Assembly (NCBI RefSeq): GCF_019748715.1
Contig: NZ_JACLBZ010000030.1
Coordinates: 1 to 64,000, forward strand
Length of the DNA: 64,000 nt
From: Sporosarcina aquimarina
Lineage (GTDB): Bacteria; Bacillota; Bacilli; Bacillales_A; Planococcaceae
Direction of reading: 5' to 3'
Below the pieces are notes generated by a model that searched no databases, was not told the DNA's origin, and was given only the letters and a program-made list of their open reading frames with translations. The position numbers and the translations under genes were made by a program. Below, piece by piece: positions 1-8,871 of this stretch (the first letter of the stretch is position 1; each line of letters opens with the position of its first letter).

Positions 1-2
1 AT

Positions 3-86
3 TACGTAAATTGGTACAATACGATTCGGATTCATGGGACACTTGGTTATAAAAGTCCATTGGAATACAGATTAGGAACCTTATAA
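3..86 (+). pseudogene. IS3-family transposase, C-terminal end (cut by window edge)
   Basis: An open frame enters from the window edge and stops at 84-86. Its 27 residues (YVNWYNTIRIHGTLGYKSPLEYR...) are the typical C-terminus of the DDE integrase-type OrfB of IS3-family elements: aromatic YN motif, an R..GTLGY turn, then SPLEYR. Only the tail is visible, so it cannot be told whether the transposase is intact upstream. The element probably ends near 110, at the sequence GTTCAGTTTAGTGTTGACA, which would be its right inverted repeat with a terminal CA. Confidence 0.75.
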
Positions 87-790
87 GTTTTGTTCAGTTT
101 AGTGTTGACAATCCAATGATACCTTTTTAATCCATGAGTGTCTAATTTCCGTTGGGGCAAATGTTTTATTACGCTAATTAGGAAGGCCTAATTTACCTTA
201 TTTGGTTTAATGAGAAGACATACATTTTGATGGGTATGATTATGACAAGTGAGTTCTATGTGTCTGTCGTGAATTGACAGAACAAGTAGATTTCCTTTTA
301 TACTCCATGGCTAAAAAGTACGTATTTTTATGGTTCACGCTTATTCCATAGAAACCGCCGGATATGCCTTTATGTTTCACTTTTCTGCTTCAACAAAAGC
401 ACTTAACTTGGATTTCAATCCACACTCTCTATACAGAGAATGACTGCGATATATTGTGTTCATCAATACTTTAAATACTATATAGTGCAGTTAAAATCGT
501 ATTTCCCTAGATATGCAAACTAATATTCCTGATTTAAAGAGGATTTTGCTGTTTTTTTGCGCAAACCTCTTAGGGAATTTATGGGCACTTAGGGTCGCAC
601 TTTGTGATTCTCTCAATTATATCACACGTTATCAATTCTTTTTAAACTTGTATTTGACTAGTACCGATAATCCCGTAGAGGCTTCTTCCTTAGAGAAATA
701 GATAGACCATGTAAGTAATTCAGGAAATGTTCAAGTTGTGTGATGAACTGGTACGACAAAATCATACTCAGATACAATCTATCATTTATT
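87..790. other. Gene-poor stretch after IS3 end
   Basis: After the probable IS end near 110 there is about 700 bases of AT-rich sequence with stops in all frames. A 62-codon frame at 513-701 has no good ribosome site and no recognisable motif. I see no RNA gene or repeat here; it is probably degraded insertion debris. Confidence 0.5.
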
Positions 791-792
791 TA

Positions 793-820
793 TTGACAAT
801 TCTTTTCTACATGGTATATT
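793..820 (+). promoter_or_regulatory. SigA-type promoter of the S-box leader
   Basis: TTGACA at 793-798 and TATATT at 815-820 are separated by 16 bases. They lie about 25 bases upstream of the riboswitch, as expected for the leader promoter. Confidence 0.7.
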
Positions 821-850
821 GAGTTCTAACAACTTAATATTTTGAAATTT

Positions 851-948
851 CTTATCTAGAGAGGTAGAGGGACTGGCCCTTTGAAGCCTCGGCAACGGAC
901 TTTTATAAGAACTGTGCCAATTCCAGTAGCATAATGCTAGAAGATAAG
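851..948 (+). ncRNA. S-box (SAM-I) riboswitch aptamer
   Basis: The P1 helix is CTTATC (851-856) with GATAAG (943-948). Between them are the S-box core elements AGAGGTAGAGGGACTGGCCC, GAAGCCTCGGCAAC and GTGCCAATTCC, followed by the GCATAATGC hairpin. This is the class-I S-adenosylmethionine aptamer. It should promote premature termination when SAM is plentiful, making the downstream methionine gene a methionine-starvation gene. Confidence 0.95.
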
Positions 949-979
949 ATGAGCAGGTAATTCCAATTTGTCTACCTAT

Positions 980-1010
980 CCCTCTTCTTATTTATTAGGA
1001 GAGGGTTTTT
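980..1010 (+). terminator. Riboswitch-controlled intrinsic terminator
   Basis: CCCTCT (980-985) pairs with AGAGGG (1000-1005) and is followed by five T. It sits between the aptamer and the start codon and is the expression platform of the S-box leader. Confidence 0.85.
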
Positions 1011-1090
1011 GAATTTGGGAATTACCAAGGACATAAATTAATTTCGGTCCTACATTTTAATTAAAATTATAAAATAAGGAGTGGGTATTG

Positions 1091-2194
1091 ATGGTAAAGA
1101 CATTAGTCAAAGCGCCGTTTAGAGCGGATCACGTGGGGAGTCTATTACGACCGGAAAGAATTCATCAGGCAAGAAAGGATTTCCAAGAAGGAAACATTTC
1201 TTCACAAACGCTGCATGAAATCGAAACAGAGGAAATTAAACATATCGTTGATAAGCAAATCGAAGTAGGTTTGAAAGCAGTGACAGACGGAGAATTCCGC
1301 CGCAGATTTTGGCATACGGATTTTCTTGAGCATTTAAACGGAGTGGAAGGCTACATCCCGGAAGAAGGCTTTTCATTCAAAGGGGAAGAAACGGAAAGAT
1401 ACGATGTACGGGTTATCGGGAAAGTCTCCTTCAATCAGGACCACCCACACATAAAAGACTTCATCGAATTTAAAGAGATCGTCGGGGACCGTGCCATTGC
1501 CAAACAAACGATTCCGAGCCCCAACCAATTATTTAACGCGGGCATCCGCAACCCGGACATTTACCCGGACATTGAAGAATATGCAAAAGATATTATCAGT
1601 ACGTACCGTGAGGCAATCCAAGCCTTTTATGATGCCGGGTGCCGGTATTTACAGTTGGATGATGTATATATCGCCGGTCTCAATGCTCCCGAAATTCCAT
1701 TTAACGACGGCGGTCATTCCCGCGAAGAGTTAATTGACTTAGCATTGCGGGTAGCCAATGGGGTGTTGGAAGATAAACCAGAAGACTTAATTGTAACGAC
1801 TCATCTTTGCCGCGGTAACTACCGATCTAATTGGGCTTTTGAAGGCAGCTATGCTAAAATCGCCCCTGTCTTATTTGCAAAGGAAAAAGTGGACGGATTC
1901 TTCCTGGAATACGACGATGATCGTTCCGGAGACTTCAAACCATTGGAATACATACCAAACGGCGGTCCCCGAGTCGTGCTCGGTGTATTCACATCAAAAC
2001 ACGGTGATTTGGAAAGTAAGGAGAATATTAAAGCACGTGTGGAAGAAGCAACAAACTATGTCCCATTGGAGCAATTATGCATCAGCCCTCAATGTGGCTT
2101 TGCTTCCACTCATCATGGCAATATTTTAACCGAAGAAGAACAATGGGCGAAGTTGAAATTCATTGTGGATATTTCCAAAGAGATTTGGGGATAA
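1091..2194 (+). CDS. yxjG: Cobalamin-independent methionine synthase-like protein, YxjG/YxjH family
   Basis: The 367-residue product resembles the catalytic C-terminal half of MetE and the Bacillus YxjG/YxjH proteins, which are about this length. Visible family features are the RADHVGSLLRP start, TDGEFRR, the YLQLDDVYIAGL segment and HLCRGN; the C-terminal ISPQCGF carries the expected zinc-ligand cysteine. Family members are thought to make methionine from homocysteine with a folate or other methyl donor; the donor is not known for this subgroup. The start is taken as ATG 1091, nine bases after AAGGAG; a TTG three bases earlier is possible. Regulation is by the S-box leader immediately upstream, and the gene is monocistronic, closed by a hairpin just after its stop. 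Confidence 0.9.
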   Translation: MVKTLVKAPFRADHVGSLLRPERIHQARKDFQEGNISSQTLHEIETEEIKHIVDKQIEVGLKAVTDGEFRRRFWHTDFLEHLNGVEGYIPEEGFSFKGEETERYDVRVIGKVSFNQDHPHIKDFIEFKEIVGDRAIAKQTIPSPNQLFNAGIRNPDIYPDIEEYAKDIISTYREAIQAFYDAGCRYLQLDDVYIAGLNAPEIPFNDGGHSREELIDLALRVANGVLEDKPEDLIVTTHLCRGNYRSNWAFEGSYAKIAPVLFAKEKVDGFFLEYDDDRSGDFKPLEYIPNGGPRVVLGVFTSKHGDLESKENIKARVEEATNYVPLEQLCISPQCGFASTHHGNILTEEEQWAKLKFIVDISKEIWG

Positions 2195-2201
2195 GAATTG
2201 A

Positions 2202-2235
2202 GCGAACGGCTTACATAGCTGTTCGCTTTTTTGGG
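2202..2235 (+). terminator. Intrinsic terminator after yxjG-like gene
   Basis: GCGAAC and GTTCGC with an inner GGC/AGC pairing form a hairpin, followed by a run of T. Confidence 0.8.
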
Positions 2236-2311
2236 TTTGTTCGAGGTACCAGGTCCCCACATATGACTTCTTGGACAACTTCTTTTTGGATTGAGATAAA
2301 AATCGTACTCC

Positions 2312-3622
2312 TTACTCCTTTTTCTCCGCCCCTTTAAACCTCGGAAAACCAACCAAAATCGCGATTACACAACAAATTCCCATCAATACTGGATAAAATG
2401 AATACATGATAATGCTCACCGGTGAAATGGCAGCGAGCCCCGAAGCAGCAAGCATTTGTACACCATAGGGCAAAACACCTTGCCAAACGCTAGAGAACGT
2501 GTCGAGCAAACTGGCCGACTTGCGGGGATCGATCTCATATTCATCCGCAATATGCTTCACGACCGGTCCAGTTATAATAATGGCGATTGTGTTATTCGCG
2601 GTCGCAATATCCGCTGCACTCACTAAACCCGCAATACCAAATTCGGCACCCTTTTTCGTTTGAATCTTACTCGTAATCATGCGCAATAAATAATCAATAC
2701 CACCGTTATGCTGAATAATCCCAACGATGCCGCCAATTAAAATCGATACCATCGCCAAATCCTCCATCGCGACAACACCGTCAGCGATTGCCTTCAGATA
2801 GCTTTGCAAGTTGTAGGAGCCGTCCATCAAACCAATCACACCAGCAATAATAATCCCGCCTGCTAACACGATTAACACATGTGTGCCAGCCAAAGCACCG
2901 ACTAAAACAGCCAGATATGGCGAAATTTTTACGAATTGGTACGGGTGGTTACCTGTTAGATCAGCTGTATTGCCGTGCGTTAAGAAGCCAAGAAGAATCA
3001 TCGTCAAGATCGCACCCGGCAGGACAATAAAAAAATTCACTTTAAACTTATCTTTCATTTTCGTATGCTGCGTCCGGACCGCTGCAATCGTTGTATCCGA
3101 AATCATGGACAAGTTATCCCCAAACATCGCGCCACCAATAACAGTCGCCATGGCAAGCGCCACCGGAATATCCGTCTGACTGGCAATACCCACTCCGATC
3201 GGTGCCAACGCGACAATCGTTCCCATCGAAGTCCCCATCGAAATAGAGATGAAGCAGCCAATAATAAACAAACCGACCATGAGTAAATTCGCTGGCAACA
3301 TCGACAACCCAAGATTGACCGTTGATTCAACAGCACCCATTCCCTTGGCGACACCTGCAAAAGCACCAGCCAAAAGAAAGATGACCGCCATTAAAAGGAT
3401 ATTTGGATGCCCTGCGCTCTTCATGAAAATATCAACTTTGGTGCCGAAAGACTCCTTTCGATTCATCACAAGCGCAAGTGCTGCCGCAATGAGAATGGCA
3501 ACGTTCAGCGGCATGATAGAAAAATCTTTTGTAACGATACCTGAGCCGATGAAAAGAATTACAAAAACAATGAGCGGTAAAAACGAAAGGTGACTTCCTT
3601 TTTTCATGGTGTTGTTTGACAT
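2312..3622 (-). CDS. NhaC-type Na+/H+ antiporter family transporter
   Basis: A 436-residue, very hydrophobic protein with about 10-12 predicted membrane segments, all in the cytoplasmic membrane. The conserved family block GAMFGDNLSMISDTT lies around residues 165-180, and a second block near ADIATANNTIAI mirrors it, as in the inverted-repeat fold of the NhaC/ion-transporter superfamily. Members exchange Na+ or H+ for H+, malate/lactate or amino acids, so the substrate cannot be read from the sequence. The start at 3622 has a GAGGAAT ribosome site. It converges on the methionine gene but has no S-box leader of its own; a long dyad lies 24 bases upstream of its start. Confidence 0.85.
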   Translation of the reverse strand: MSNNTMKKGSHLSFLPLIVFVILFIGSGIVTKDFSIMPLNVAILIAAALALVMNRKESFGTKVDIFMKSAGHPNILLMAVIFLLAGAFAGVAKGMGAVESTVNLGLSMLPANLLMVGLFIIGCFISISMGTSMGTIVALAPIGVGIASQTDIPVALAMATVIGGAMFGDNLSMISDTTIAAVRTQHTKMKDKFKVNFFIVLPGAILTMILLGFLTHGNTADLTGNHPYQFVKISPYLAVLVGALAGTHVLIVLAGGIIIAGVIGLMDGSYNLQSYLKAIADGVVAMEDLAMVSILIGGIVGIIQHNGGIDYLLRMITSKIQTKKGAEFGIAGLVSAADIATANNTIAIIITGPVVKHIADEYEIDPRKSASLLDTFSSVWQGVLPYGVQMLAASGLAAISPVSIIMYSFYPVLMGICCVIAILVGFPRFKGAEKKE

Positions 3623-3645
3623 ATCTATTCCTCAATTTCTTATCG

Positions 3646-3675
3646 TATATGGTAAGCATATTAGTTTACCATATA
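3646..3675. promoter_or_regulatory. 10-bp inverted repeat upstream of the antiporter gene (operator candidate)
   Basis: TATATGGTAA (3646-3655) and TTACCATATA (3666-3675) are perfect inverted arms with a 10-base centre, placed where the promoter of the antiporter gene should lie. There is no T run, so a protein-binding operator is more likely than a terminator. Confidence 0.55.
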
Positions 3676-4150
3676 TGAGGGGCGTTTCGACAGCGGTTTT
3701 ACTTTTTCCGTTCCATTTCTCATGCTTGTCTGTGCGCAAAACAGACATGACTATTTCGATAGGCGCGTTTGCTTATTCATCCACGGGGCCTGTTTTAGTT
3801 TTGTGGTGTCTAGGCAAGTTAAAACCATTTCTATGCTTATGCAACAGTAGCGACTTATTCGTATAGCTCGCATAATCTTTAAGTTTGGAAAGGTTTTAAA
3901 ATTGCTTTTGAGTATTTGAATCTCCACCTCGGCTGCACTTTGATTTTGACCATGCAGAATGTCTTTTATTTGAGCAATCAATTTCTGCTCAAATAAGGAA
4001 ATTAGCACTTAATGAGTTAAGTCATTCAACATTCACATTACTCTGGCAACCGATCGGATAATACAAGAACACTCCAAAATCGTTCTAGACTTCCACCTTC
4101 TACTTTCGTATATTAGAAGAGCCGCCCTCTACATCACCATTACACAATTT
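3676..4150. other. Intergenic stretch, no supported gene
   Basis: An 85-codon reading frame on the minus strand (3751-4008) lacks a ribosome site and known motifs; its first third could be a helical remnant. Otherwise I see nothing convincing here. Confidence 0.4.
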
Positions 4151-4981
4151 TTATATTTTAAGGTAGTCATTAAAATTTCGATTGATGAACAATTTAATAC
4201 TATAATTGAAATCAACTTCTACCAACTGGTTAGAATGATTCAACTGAAATAATCTTAAGCGATTTATTAAAGGTTGTAATTTATCATTCTTTAATAATTT
4301 CAGCACCAAGGCAATCTTAGCCTTTTTCTTGGTCCCCGGAGCAACCGGATTATCTAATATGAGACCGACCATGCCTAATAGCAAATCAATTAACTCTACT
4401 CCAATTTCTTTTCCCTTCGAACGATAATGGCATTCAGTTATGACAAAATACTCTCCTCGATAAAGTGAGTGTATGTTCAGAGTATCTTTCACATGCACAT
4501 CGAGATGTTTGGAGCGATACTCGGTCGCATCCTCGATAAATATTTTTGCATGCAGCTGATTTTGTTCACCATATCCTCTCAACAAACCATAAAAAATTCT
4601 TTCAGGCAACTTTGTGTAAATCATATCACTTAGGATTTTCTGTTTTGAGGAGTAAGCTGATGTGAACAATCCTGCTTGGCTATCTAGCTTATTTCTTGAA
4701 TAATGTATAATGTTTATTTGTATGTAAGGGACTAAAGGTTCTAGCAGCTCAAATAGTAACTCTATTCCCTCCCGATCCTTAGAGTAGCCTCCATAACTTG
4801 TCCAATGAAATTTGTACTTATCATTTAGCGCATGAATGTCAGCGTGGTTAGGATGATTGTAAACAATTGAAGGAATACTAACTGCCCCCATTAATTGAAT
4901 GGGATCTTGTTTCTGTTTACCGCTTTCATCGAAGCAAATAATGATCTCTGTACTTTTAGTTCCATTCACAAAACCCACCAC
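4151..4981 (-). CDS. DUF3800 domain protein
   Basis: A 276-residue protein. Near the N-terminus it has the family hallmark FDESG (residues 17-21). It has KIFIEDATEYR in the middle and the C-terminal GVELIDLLLGMVG helix, the counterpart of the conserved acidic LADLIAG motif. DUF3800 proteins are predicted to have an RNase H-like fold with these acidic residues as the metal site, and they are common in accessory and defence islands. No activity can be claimed here. The start is uncertain: a GTG at 4981, with further in-frame GTGs just downstream. It is alone, flanked by non-coding sequence and mobile-element debris. Confidence 0.75.
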   Translation of the reverse strand: MVGFVNGTKSTEIIICFDESGKQKQDPIQLMGAVSIPSIVYNHPNHADIHALNDKYKFHWTSYGGYSKDREGIELLFELLEPLVPYIQINIIHYSRNKLDSQAGLFTSAYSSKQKILSDMIYTKLPERIFYGLLRGYGEQNQLHAKIFIEDATEYRSKHLDVHVKDTLNIHSLYRGEYFVITECHYRSKGKEIGVELIDLLLGMVGLILDNPVAPGTKKKAKIALVLKLLKNDKLQPLINRLRLFQLNHSNQLVEVDFNYSIKLFINRNFNDYLKI

Positions 4982-5476
4982 TTTCTTGACAGACTGTATG
5001 TATACTTGTTAAGATTAGTAACATAATAATATGTATGCGTATAACTCGTGTCATTTGAACACGCGTTAGCGTATCTCGTGAAAGAAACTCATGCCACTCG
5101 CGCATGCGTTTCTTTTTTTCAGAAAAGGAACTTTTTGTCCCCACTATATCACACCTGTTCCATATATTGTTTATCGAAAGATTCAATATCCATGTGACTT
5201 TCAGATTGAATGTCATACCTTTGAATAAATACGCGTACCAAATATAAACATTAAACAACGACAAACAAGTGGAAGGTGGCATTCAAACCAGCACACTTCC
5301 TATTGGACCCTACGCTTCTTTATTTTTCCAAATTCACTTCATGTGCATTCTTGTAGACCTAAGCAATCTACTCAAATGCCTTTTGATTAATTACAGTGAA
5401 TTAATTCTTTTGTGCTGTCATCTGCAATAAATCAGTAAGGGATTGCGGATTAGTAAAATTGAACAACTACTATTAT
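4982..5476. other. Intergenic stretch with one strong hairpin
   Basis: No gene is supported. AAAGAAAC (5081-5088) and GTTTCTTT (5108-5115), with inner CATGC/GCATG, form a long hairpin followed by T on the plus strand. It has the look of an intrinsic terminator whose plus-strand gene is no longer present. Confidence 0.5.
5081..5119 (+). terminator. Terminator-like hairpin without an obvious gene
   Basis: The stem is 8 bp plus 5 bp with one mismatch and a 7-base loop, then a run of seven T. No plus-strand gene precedes it within the window's intact genes. Confidence 0.5.
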
Positions 5477-5704
5477 TTAAGACAGATAGTTCTCCAACGA
5501 CATAATCGCATTCTGATGTTCTTGCATTTGCTTATCCAACCTCTCTTGCTCATCAGCTAACAATCGATGCTCTGCGGCGTACTGAGCAATCTCTTTCATC
5601 CCATGCAACTTGCGCTCGATCTCTGCAAGGATACGATCTTGCTGCTTAACCCGCTCCAGTTGCTGTTTAAGCAGTTCGAGTTCCTCTACGGAGTTTTCAT
5701 ACAT
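5477..5704 (-). CDS. Small coiled-coil protein, copy 1
   Basis: A 75-residue, highly charged, almost wholly helical protein with leucines in heptad spacing (ELELLKQQLERVKQQ near the start, SLENYL at the end). It is about 70% similar to the 88-residue product of 17964-18230. No domain is recognised. In both places it is transcribed away from a degraded LAGLIDADG endonuclease, with the same palindrome between them, so gene and endonuclease were duplicated as one unit. Function unknown. Confidence 0.6.
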   Translation of the reverse strand: MYENSVEELELLKQQLERVKQQDRILAEIERKLHGMKEIAQYAAEHRLLADEQERLDKQMQEHQNAIMSLENYLS

Positions 5705-5750
5705 AGATGTCGTCTTCCTTTAAGTTAAGTAGTACTTTTTATATCGGCTG

Positions 5751-5796
5751 ATCAGGCAGATTATCTACTGGAAACAAGCTAGATAATCTGCCTGAT
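5751..5796. repeat. 16-bp palindrome between coiled-coil gene and endonuclease remnant, copy 1
   Basis: ATCAGGCAGATTATCT (5751-5766) and AGATAATCTGCCTGAT (5781-5796) are perfect inverted arms around a 14-base centre. The arrangement recurs at 18256-18301 with two changes. Confidence 0.8.
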
Positions 5797-5865
5797 GATC
5801 CAAGTAGGATTAAGCCGTCAAACATAAGATAATAGAACGAACATCCCCATTAACTGGTGAATTTA

Positions 5866-6549
5866 ATGGAGGTTAGCAAACAATTATATCATCGGATTTG
5901 CGGGAAGTTGCTGGGGGATGGCTGTATAACGAAGCAAAGGTATCGAAAATCGAGGTTTCAATTCATTCACCGAATTGAAGATTTTGACTAGGCAGAATAC
6001 TGCTATTCATAACTAAAAGATTTTTTACCGCTCACTCCCCTGTTTATAAATGAGTTGTAGATCCACGTCTCAAACAAATTTCTCGGAATGCTACACATTA
6101 CAATCAAAGGCGCATGAAGTAATTACCGAGCTATATCAAACGTGGTAACCTGCCGGCAAGAAGGAAGTGCCTTTTCAATTCCTAAATCACTATTTAAACG
6201 AGGAGGCATTGTCTTGCTGGTATCAGGATGATGAACATCTAAAAGTTGTGAACGAAAAACGGTTTCGAAACGAACGACTATCTACTTACCATCAACGATT
6301 TCCCTTTTAAAGTCGACTGTGGAGATGAATGAAAAACTAAACAAGTTGGATACACTTATTTGTCATGAGGGTAAAATTGTTTGTAACGCTTCATTGTTTA
6401 AGCTAATTACAATATATTGTGCTGTAGTGTCAGAAATGAGTGCTTATCAAATTAGAATTCAAGATGTCCAGCGCGAAAAACTAGCTAGTATACGGCAACA
6501 AACTGGGTTAACGGGAAGCCAGCTAGTGGATTATTGTTTTAGAGAGTGA
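5866..6549 (+). pseudogene. Decayed LAGLIDADG homing endonuclease, family B
   Basis: Pieces of one gene are spread over three frames. An ATG at 5866 opens a 41-codon frame with the first LAGLIDADG motif (GKLLGDGCITKQ) followed by PRFQFIHRIE-type sequence. About 6090-6309 encodes HEVITELYQTW, then after a stop AGKKEVPFQFLNHYL and the second motif region ALSCWYQDDEHLK. From 6319 a 76-codon frame encodes the C-terminal tail, YQIRIQDVQREKLASIRQQ then TGLTGSQLVDYCF. Family order and spacing fit a single roughly 230-residue nuclease. Several stops and frameshifts make it non-functional. Confidence 0.75.
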
Positions 6550-6642
6550 AATTTATGTAAGTCTGAATTATATGACAGTTACACTTCCCAATGATGTTTG
6601 AAATTCAGAATTGAGGATTAGTTGTGCGGGAACCTAGTAACT

Positions 6643-6693
6643 TTTTAATAAAAGCTTCAATGGCGTCAGAAAGATGACACCACTAAAGCCTCG
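6643..6693 (-). terminator. Intrinsic terminator of the sugar-acid operon
   Basis: On the minus strand TGGTGTCA pairs with TGACGCCA around a short loop, extended by GCTT/AAGC and ending in T-rich sequence. It directly follows the last gene of the operon. Confidence 0.75.
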
Positions 6694-6701
6694 ATTTAAC
6701 T

Positions 6702-7685
6702 TCATTTTACTAAGTCTTGTAGTTCCTTCACAACATTTGGAGGAGTTTGATTCGTAAGGGCTGCCACCATGTTTTCTGCAGCTGTCATAGCCATATCGAA
6801 TCGGGTGTTGTTGGTGCAGGAACCTATATGAGGCAATGTAATAACATTATTCATCTTCAACAGAGGGTTATCTTTTTCTATAGGTTCTATTTCAAATACA
6901 TCGAGCCCGGCAGCACGGATTTCATTATTCTGCAAAGCAGAAATCAAAGCCTGTTCATCGACCACTTTTCCTCTCGAACAATTAATGAAGACCGCATCAT
7001 TTTTCATGAGCTCAAACTGCCCTTTGCCTATAATATGAGTTGTAGATTCATTAAGAGGCAGCATAACGACCACATAATCAGACTCCCTTAACAAATCATC
7101 TATGTCTCTATATAATACGCCGTATTGGTTTTCCAATTCTATTTTCCGTGACCTATTATGATAAAGAACTTTCATATCGAAACCGGCACTTGCCCGTTTC
7201 ATAATTTTTTCCCCGATACGGCCCAATCCAATAATACCTATTGTCGCGTGATGAATATCCTTCCCGTAAAACTCCCGGCTATCCAACGGCTTTTCCCATT
7301 TACCCTCTTTGACATAGCGGTCGAATTCTACAATTCTTCTTCCCGCGGAAAGCAGCAGTCCAAATACCAAATCAGCGACCGAGTCATCTAGCACGTAGGG
7401 AGTATGTGTGCCAATGACCCGTCTTTCTCTCATCGCCTCCGTATCAAACGCATCGTATCCCACTGCAATATTGCTCACAACCTTCAAGTGAGGGGCATAT
7501 GTTAAGAACTCCTTCGTGATTACCCCTTTTGGAGTCATCAGTCCTTCTACTTCAGCTACTTCCTTCAGCAATTCACTTTTTGGAATCGCTTCTTCCTTGT
7601 TCCAGATTTTATACTCACAGTGTTGTGCTATATAATCTTCCACCTCTTGAGGTATGGGCTTAGCAATAAATACTTTGGGCTTCAT
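6702..7685 (-). CDS. D-isomer 2-hydroxyacid dehydrogenase (glyoxylate/hydroxypyruvate or 2-ketogluconate reductase type)
   Basis: A 327-residue cytoplasmic NAD(P)-dependent enzyme. The Rossmann motif GLGRIG is near residue 155, the substrate-binding arginine lies in NCSRGKVVD, and the catalytic pair is the glutamate in DVFEIEP and the histidine of LPHIGS. These are all the residues expected of active D-2-hydroxyacid dehydrogenases. It is the last gene of the galactonate-type operon, 25 bases after the dehydratase, and has an AGGAGG site. It may reduce a 2-keto acid by-product or widen substrate range; its exact substrate is inferred only from context. Confidence 0.88.
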   Translation of the reverse strand: MKPKVFIAKPIPQEVEDYIAQHCEYKIWNKEEAIPKSELLKEVAEVEGLMTPKGVITKEFLTYAPHLKVVSNIAVGYDAFDTEAMRERRVIGTHTPYVLDDSVADLVFGLLLSAGRRIVEFDRYVKEGKWEKPLDSREFYGKDIHHATIGIIGLGRIGEKIMKRASAGFDMKVLYHNRSRKIELENQYGVLYRDIDDLLRESDYVVVMLPLNESTTHIIGKGQFELMKNDAVFINCSRGKVVDEQALISALQNNEIRAAGLDVFEIEPIEKDNPLLKMNNVITLPHIGSCTNNTRFDMAMTAAENMVAALTNQTPPNVVKELQDLVK

Positions 7686-7710
7686 ACAGAACTTCCCTCC
7701 TATTCAACTG

Positions 7711-8859
7711 TTACCACTCTGCTATACTACCATCCTTATGTCTCCACACAGGACTTTTCCAATTATGTCCTATCTTGGCTTGCCGTCTCACATAATCTTC
7801 ATCGATTTCAATGCCCAGACCGGGAGCTTTAGGGATTGCGACATAGCCTTCCTTATAGTCAAAAACAGATTTATCAGTAATATAGTCTAATAAATCGCTG
7901 CCTTTATTATAATGAATTCCCAAGCTTTGTTCCTGTATGACCGCATTATGAGAAGTTGCATCCACTTGTAGGCAGGCAGCTAGAGCAATCGGACCAAGCG
8001 GACAATGAGGGGCAAGAGCCACATCATATGCTTCAGCCATACCGGCAATTTTCTTTACTTCCGTGATTCCACCGGCATGCGACAAATCGGGCTGGATAAT
8101 GTCTACATAGCCATCGTTTAATATATTTTTAAAATCCCATCTAGAATACATTCTTTCGCCCATTGCAATCGGAATTGCGGTATGTTGAGCGATTTCCTTA
8201 AGAGCTTCCATATTCTCGGTAAGTACGGGTTCTTCAATGAACATAGGTCTGAATTGCTCCAATTCCTTAGCCAGTATTTTTGCCATCGGCTTATGTACAC
8301 GGCCGTGGAAATCAATGCCTATTCCTATATATTCCCCTACAGCATCCCTTACAGCGGCTACTCTTTCCAGTACTTGATCCACTTTTTCAAACGAGTCAAT
8401 ATACTGCAATTCTTCCGTCCCATTCATTTTCAAGGCAGTAAAACCCGCATCAGCTATAGACTTGGCTGCCACTCCTACATCAGAAGGACGGTCTCCTCCA
8501 ATCCATGAATATACTTTAATAGAATCTCTGCAAGCGCCACCCATTAATTGATGAACAGGCGCATTGAAAAACTTCCCTTTAATGTCCCACAGCGCCTGAT
8601 CAATTCCTGATAGTGCACTCATTAGAATAGGACCACCCCTGTAAAATCCTGACCGGTACAGCTTATTCCAATGATCCTCTATATTCATCGGGTCTTTCCC
8701 TATTAAATATTCCATCAATTCCTCTACACAAGCTTTTACAGTATGGGCCCTCCCTTCCACGACAGGCTCTCCCCAGCCTACCAATCCTTCATCTGTTTCT
8801 ATTTTGAGAAACAGCCATCTGGGAGGCACCTGAAACAATTCAAAGTTTGTAATTTTCAT
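7711..8859 (-). CDS. dgoD: D-galactonate dehydratase family protein (enolase superfamily)
   Basis: A 382-residue protein, the same length as E. coli DgoD, with a near-canonical set of motifs: [20 protein letters not shown], the acidic/histidine metal and acid residues in DFHGR, metal ligands in IEEP and GER, the catalytic histidine in APHCPLGP and the glutamate of [10 protein letters not shown]. It would dehydrate D-galactonate to 2-keto-3-deoxygalactonate in the cytoplasm. The kinase and aldolase needed for the next two steps are encoded upstream in the same operon, which supports the specificity. The ribosome site AAGGAGGAG precedes the ATG. A closely related aldonate cannot be excluded as substrate. 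Confidence 0.9.
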   Translation of the reverse strand: MKITNFELFQVPPRWLFLKIETDEGLVGWGEPVVEGRAHTVKACVEELMEYLIGKDPMNIEDHWNKLYRSGFYRGGPILMSALSGIDQALWDIKGKFFNAPVHQLMGGACRDSIKVYSWIGGDRPSDVGVAAKSIADAGFTALKMNGTEELQYIDSFEKVDQVLERVAAVRDAVGEYIGIGIDFHGRVHKPMAKILAKELEQFRPMFIEEPVLTENMEALKEIAQHTAIPIAMGERMYSRWDFKNILNDGYVDIIQPDLSHAGGITEVKKIAGMAEAYDVALAPHCPLGPIALAACLQVDATSHNAVIQEQSLGIHYNKGSDLLDYITDKSVFDYKEGYVAIPKAPGLGIEIDEDYVRRQAKIGHNWKSPVWRHKDGSIAEW

Positions 8860-8871
8860 CTATACTCCTCC

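Noticed and set aside
513-701. 62-codon frame on the plus strand
   Set aside because: No ribosome site, no homology-like pattern, in a stretch of stop-rich debris after the IS3 end.
3623-3800. S-box leader for the NhaC-type transporter (methionine transport)
   Set aside because: Some NhaC-family proteins move methionine, but no SAM aptamer elements occur upstream of this gene.
3751-4008. 85-codon frame on the minus strand
   Set aside because: Lacks a ribosome site; only its first third has a helical pattern. Too weak to call a gene.
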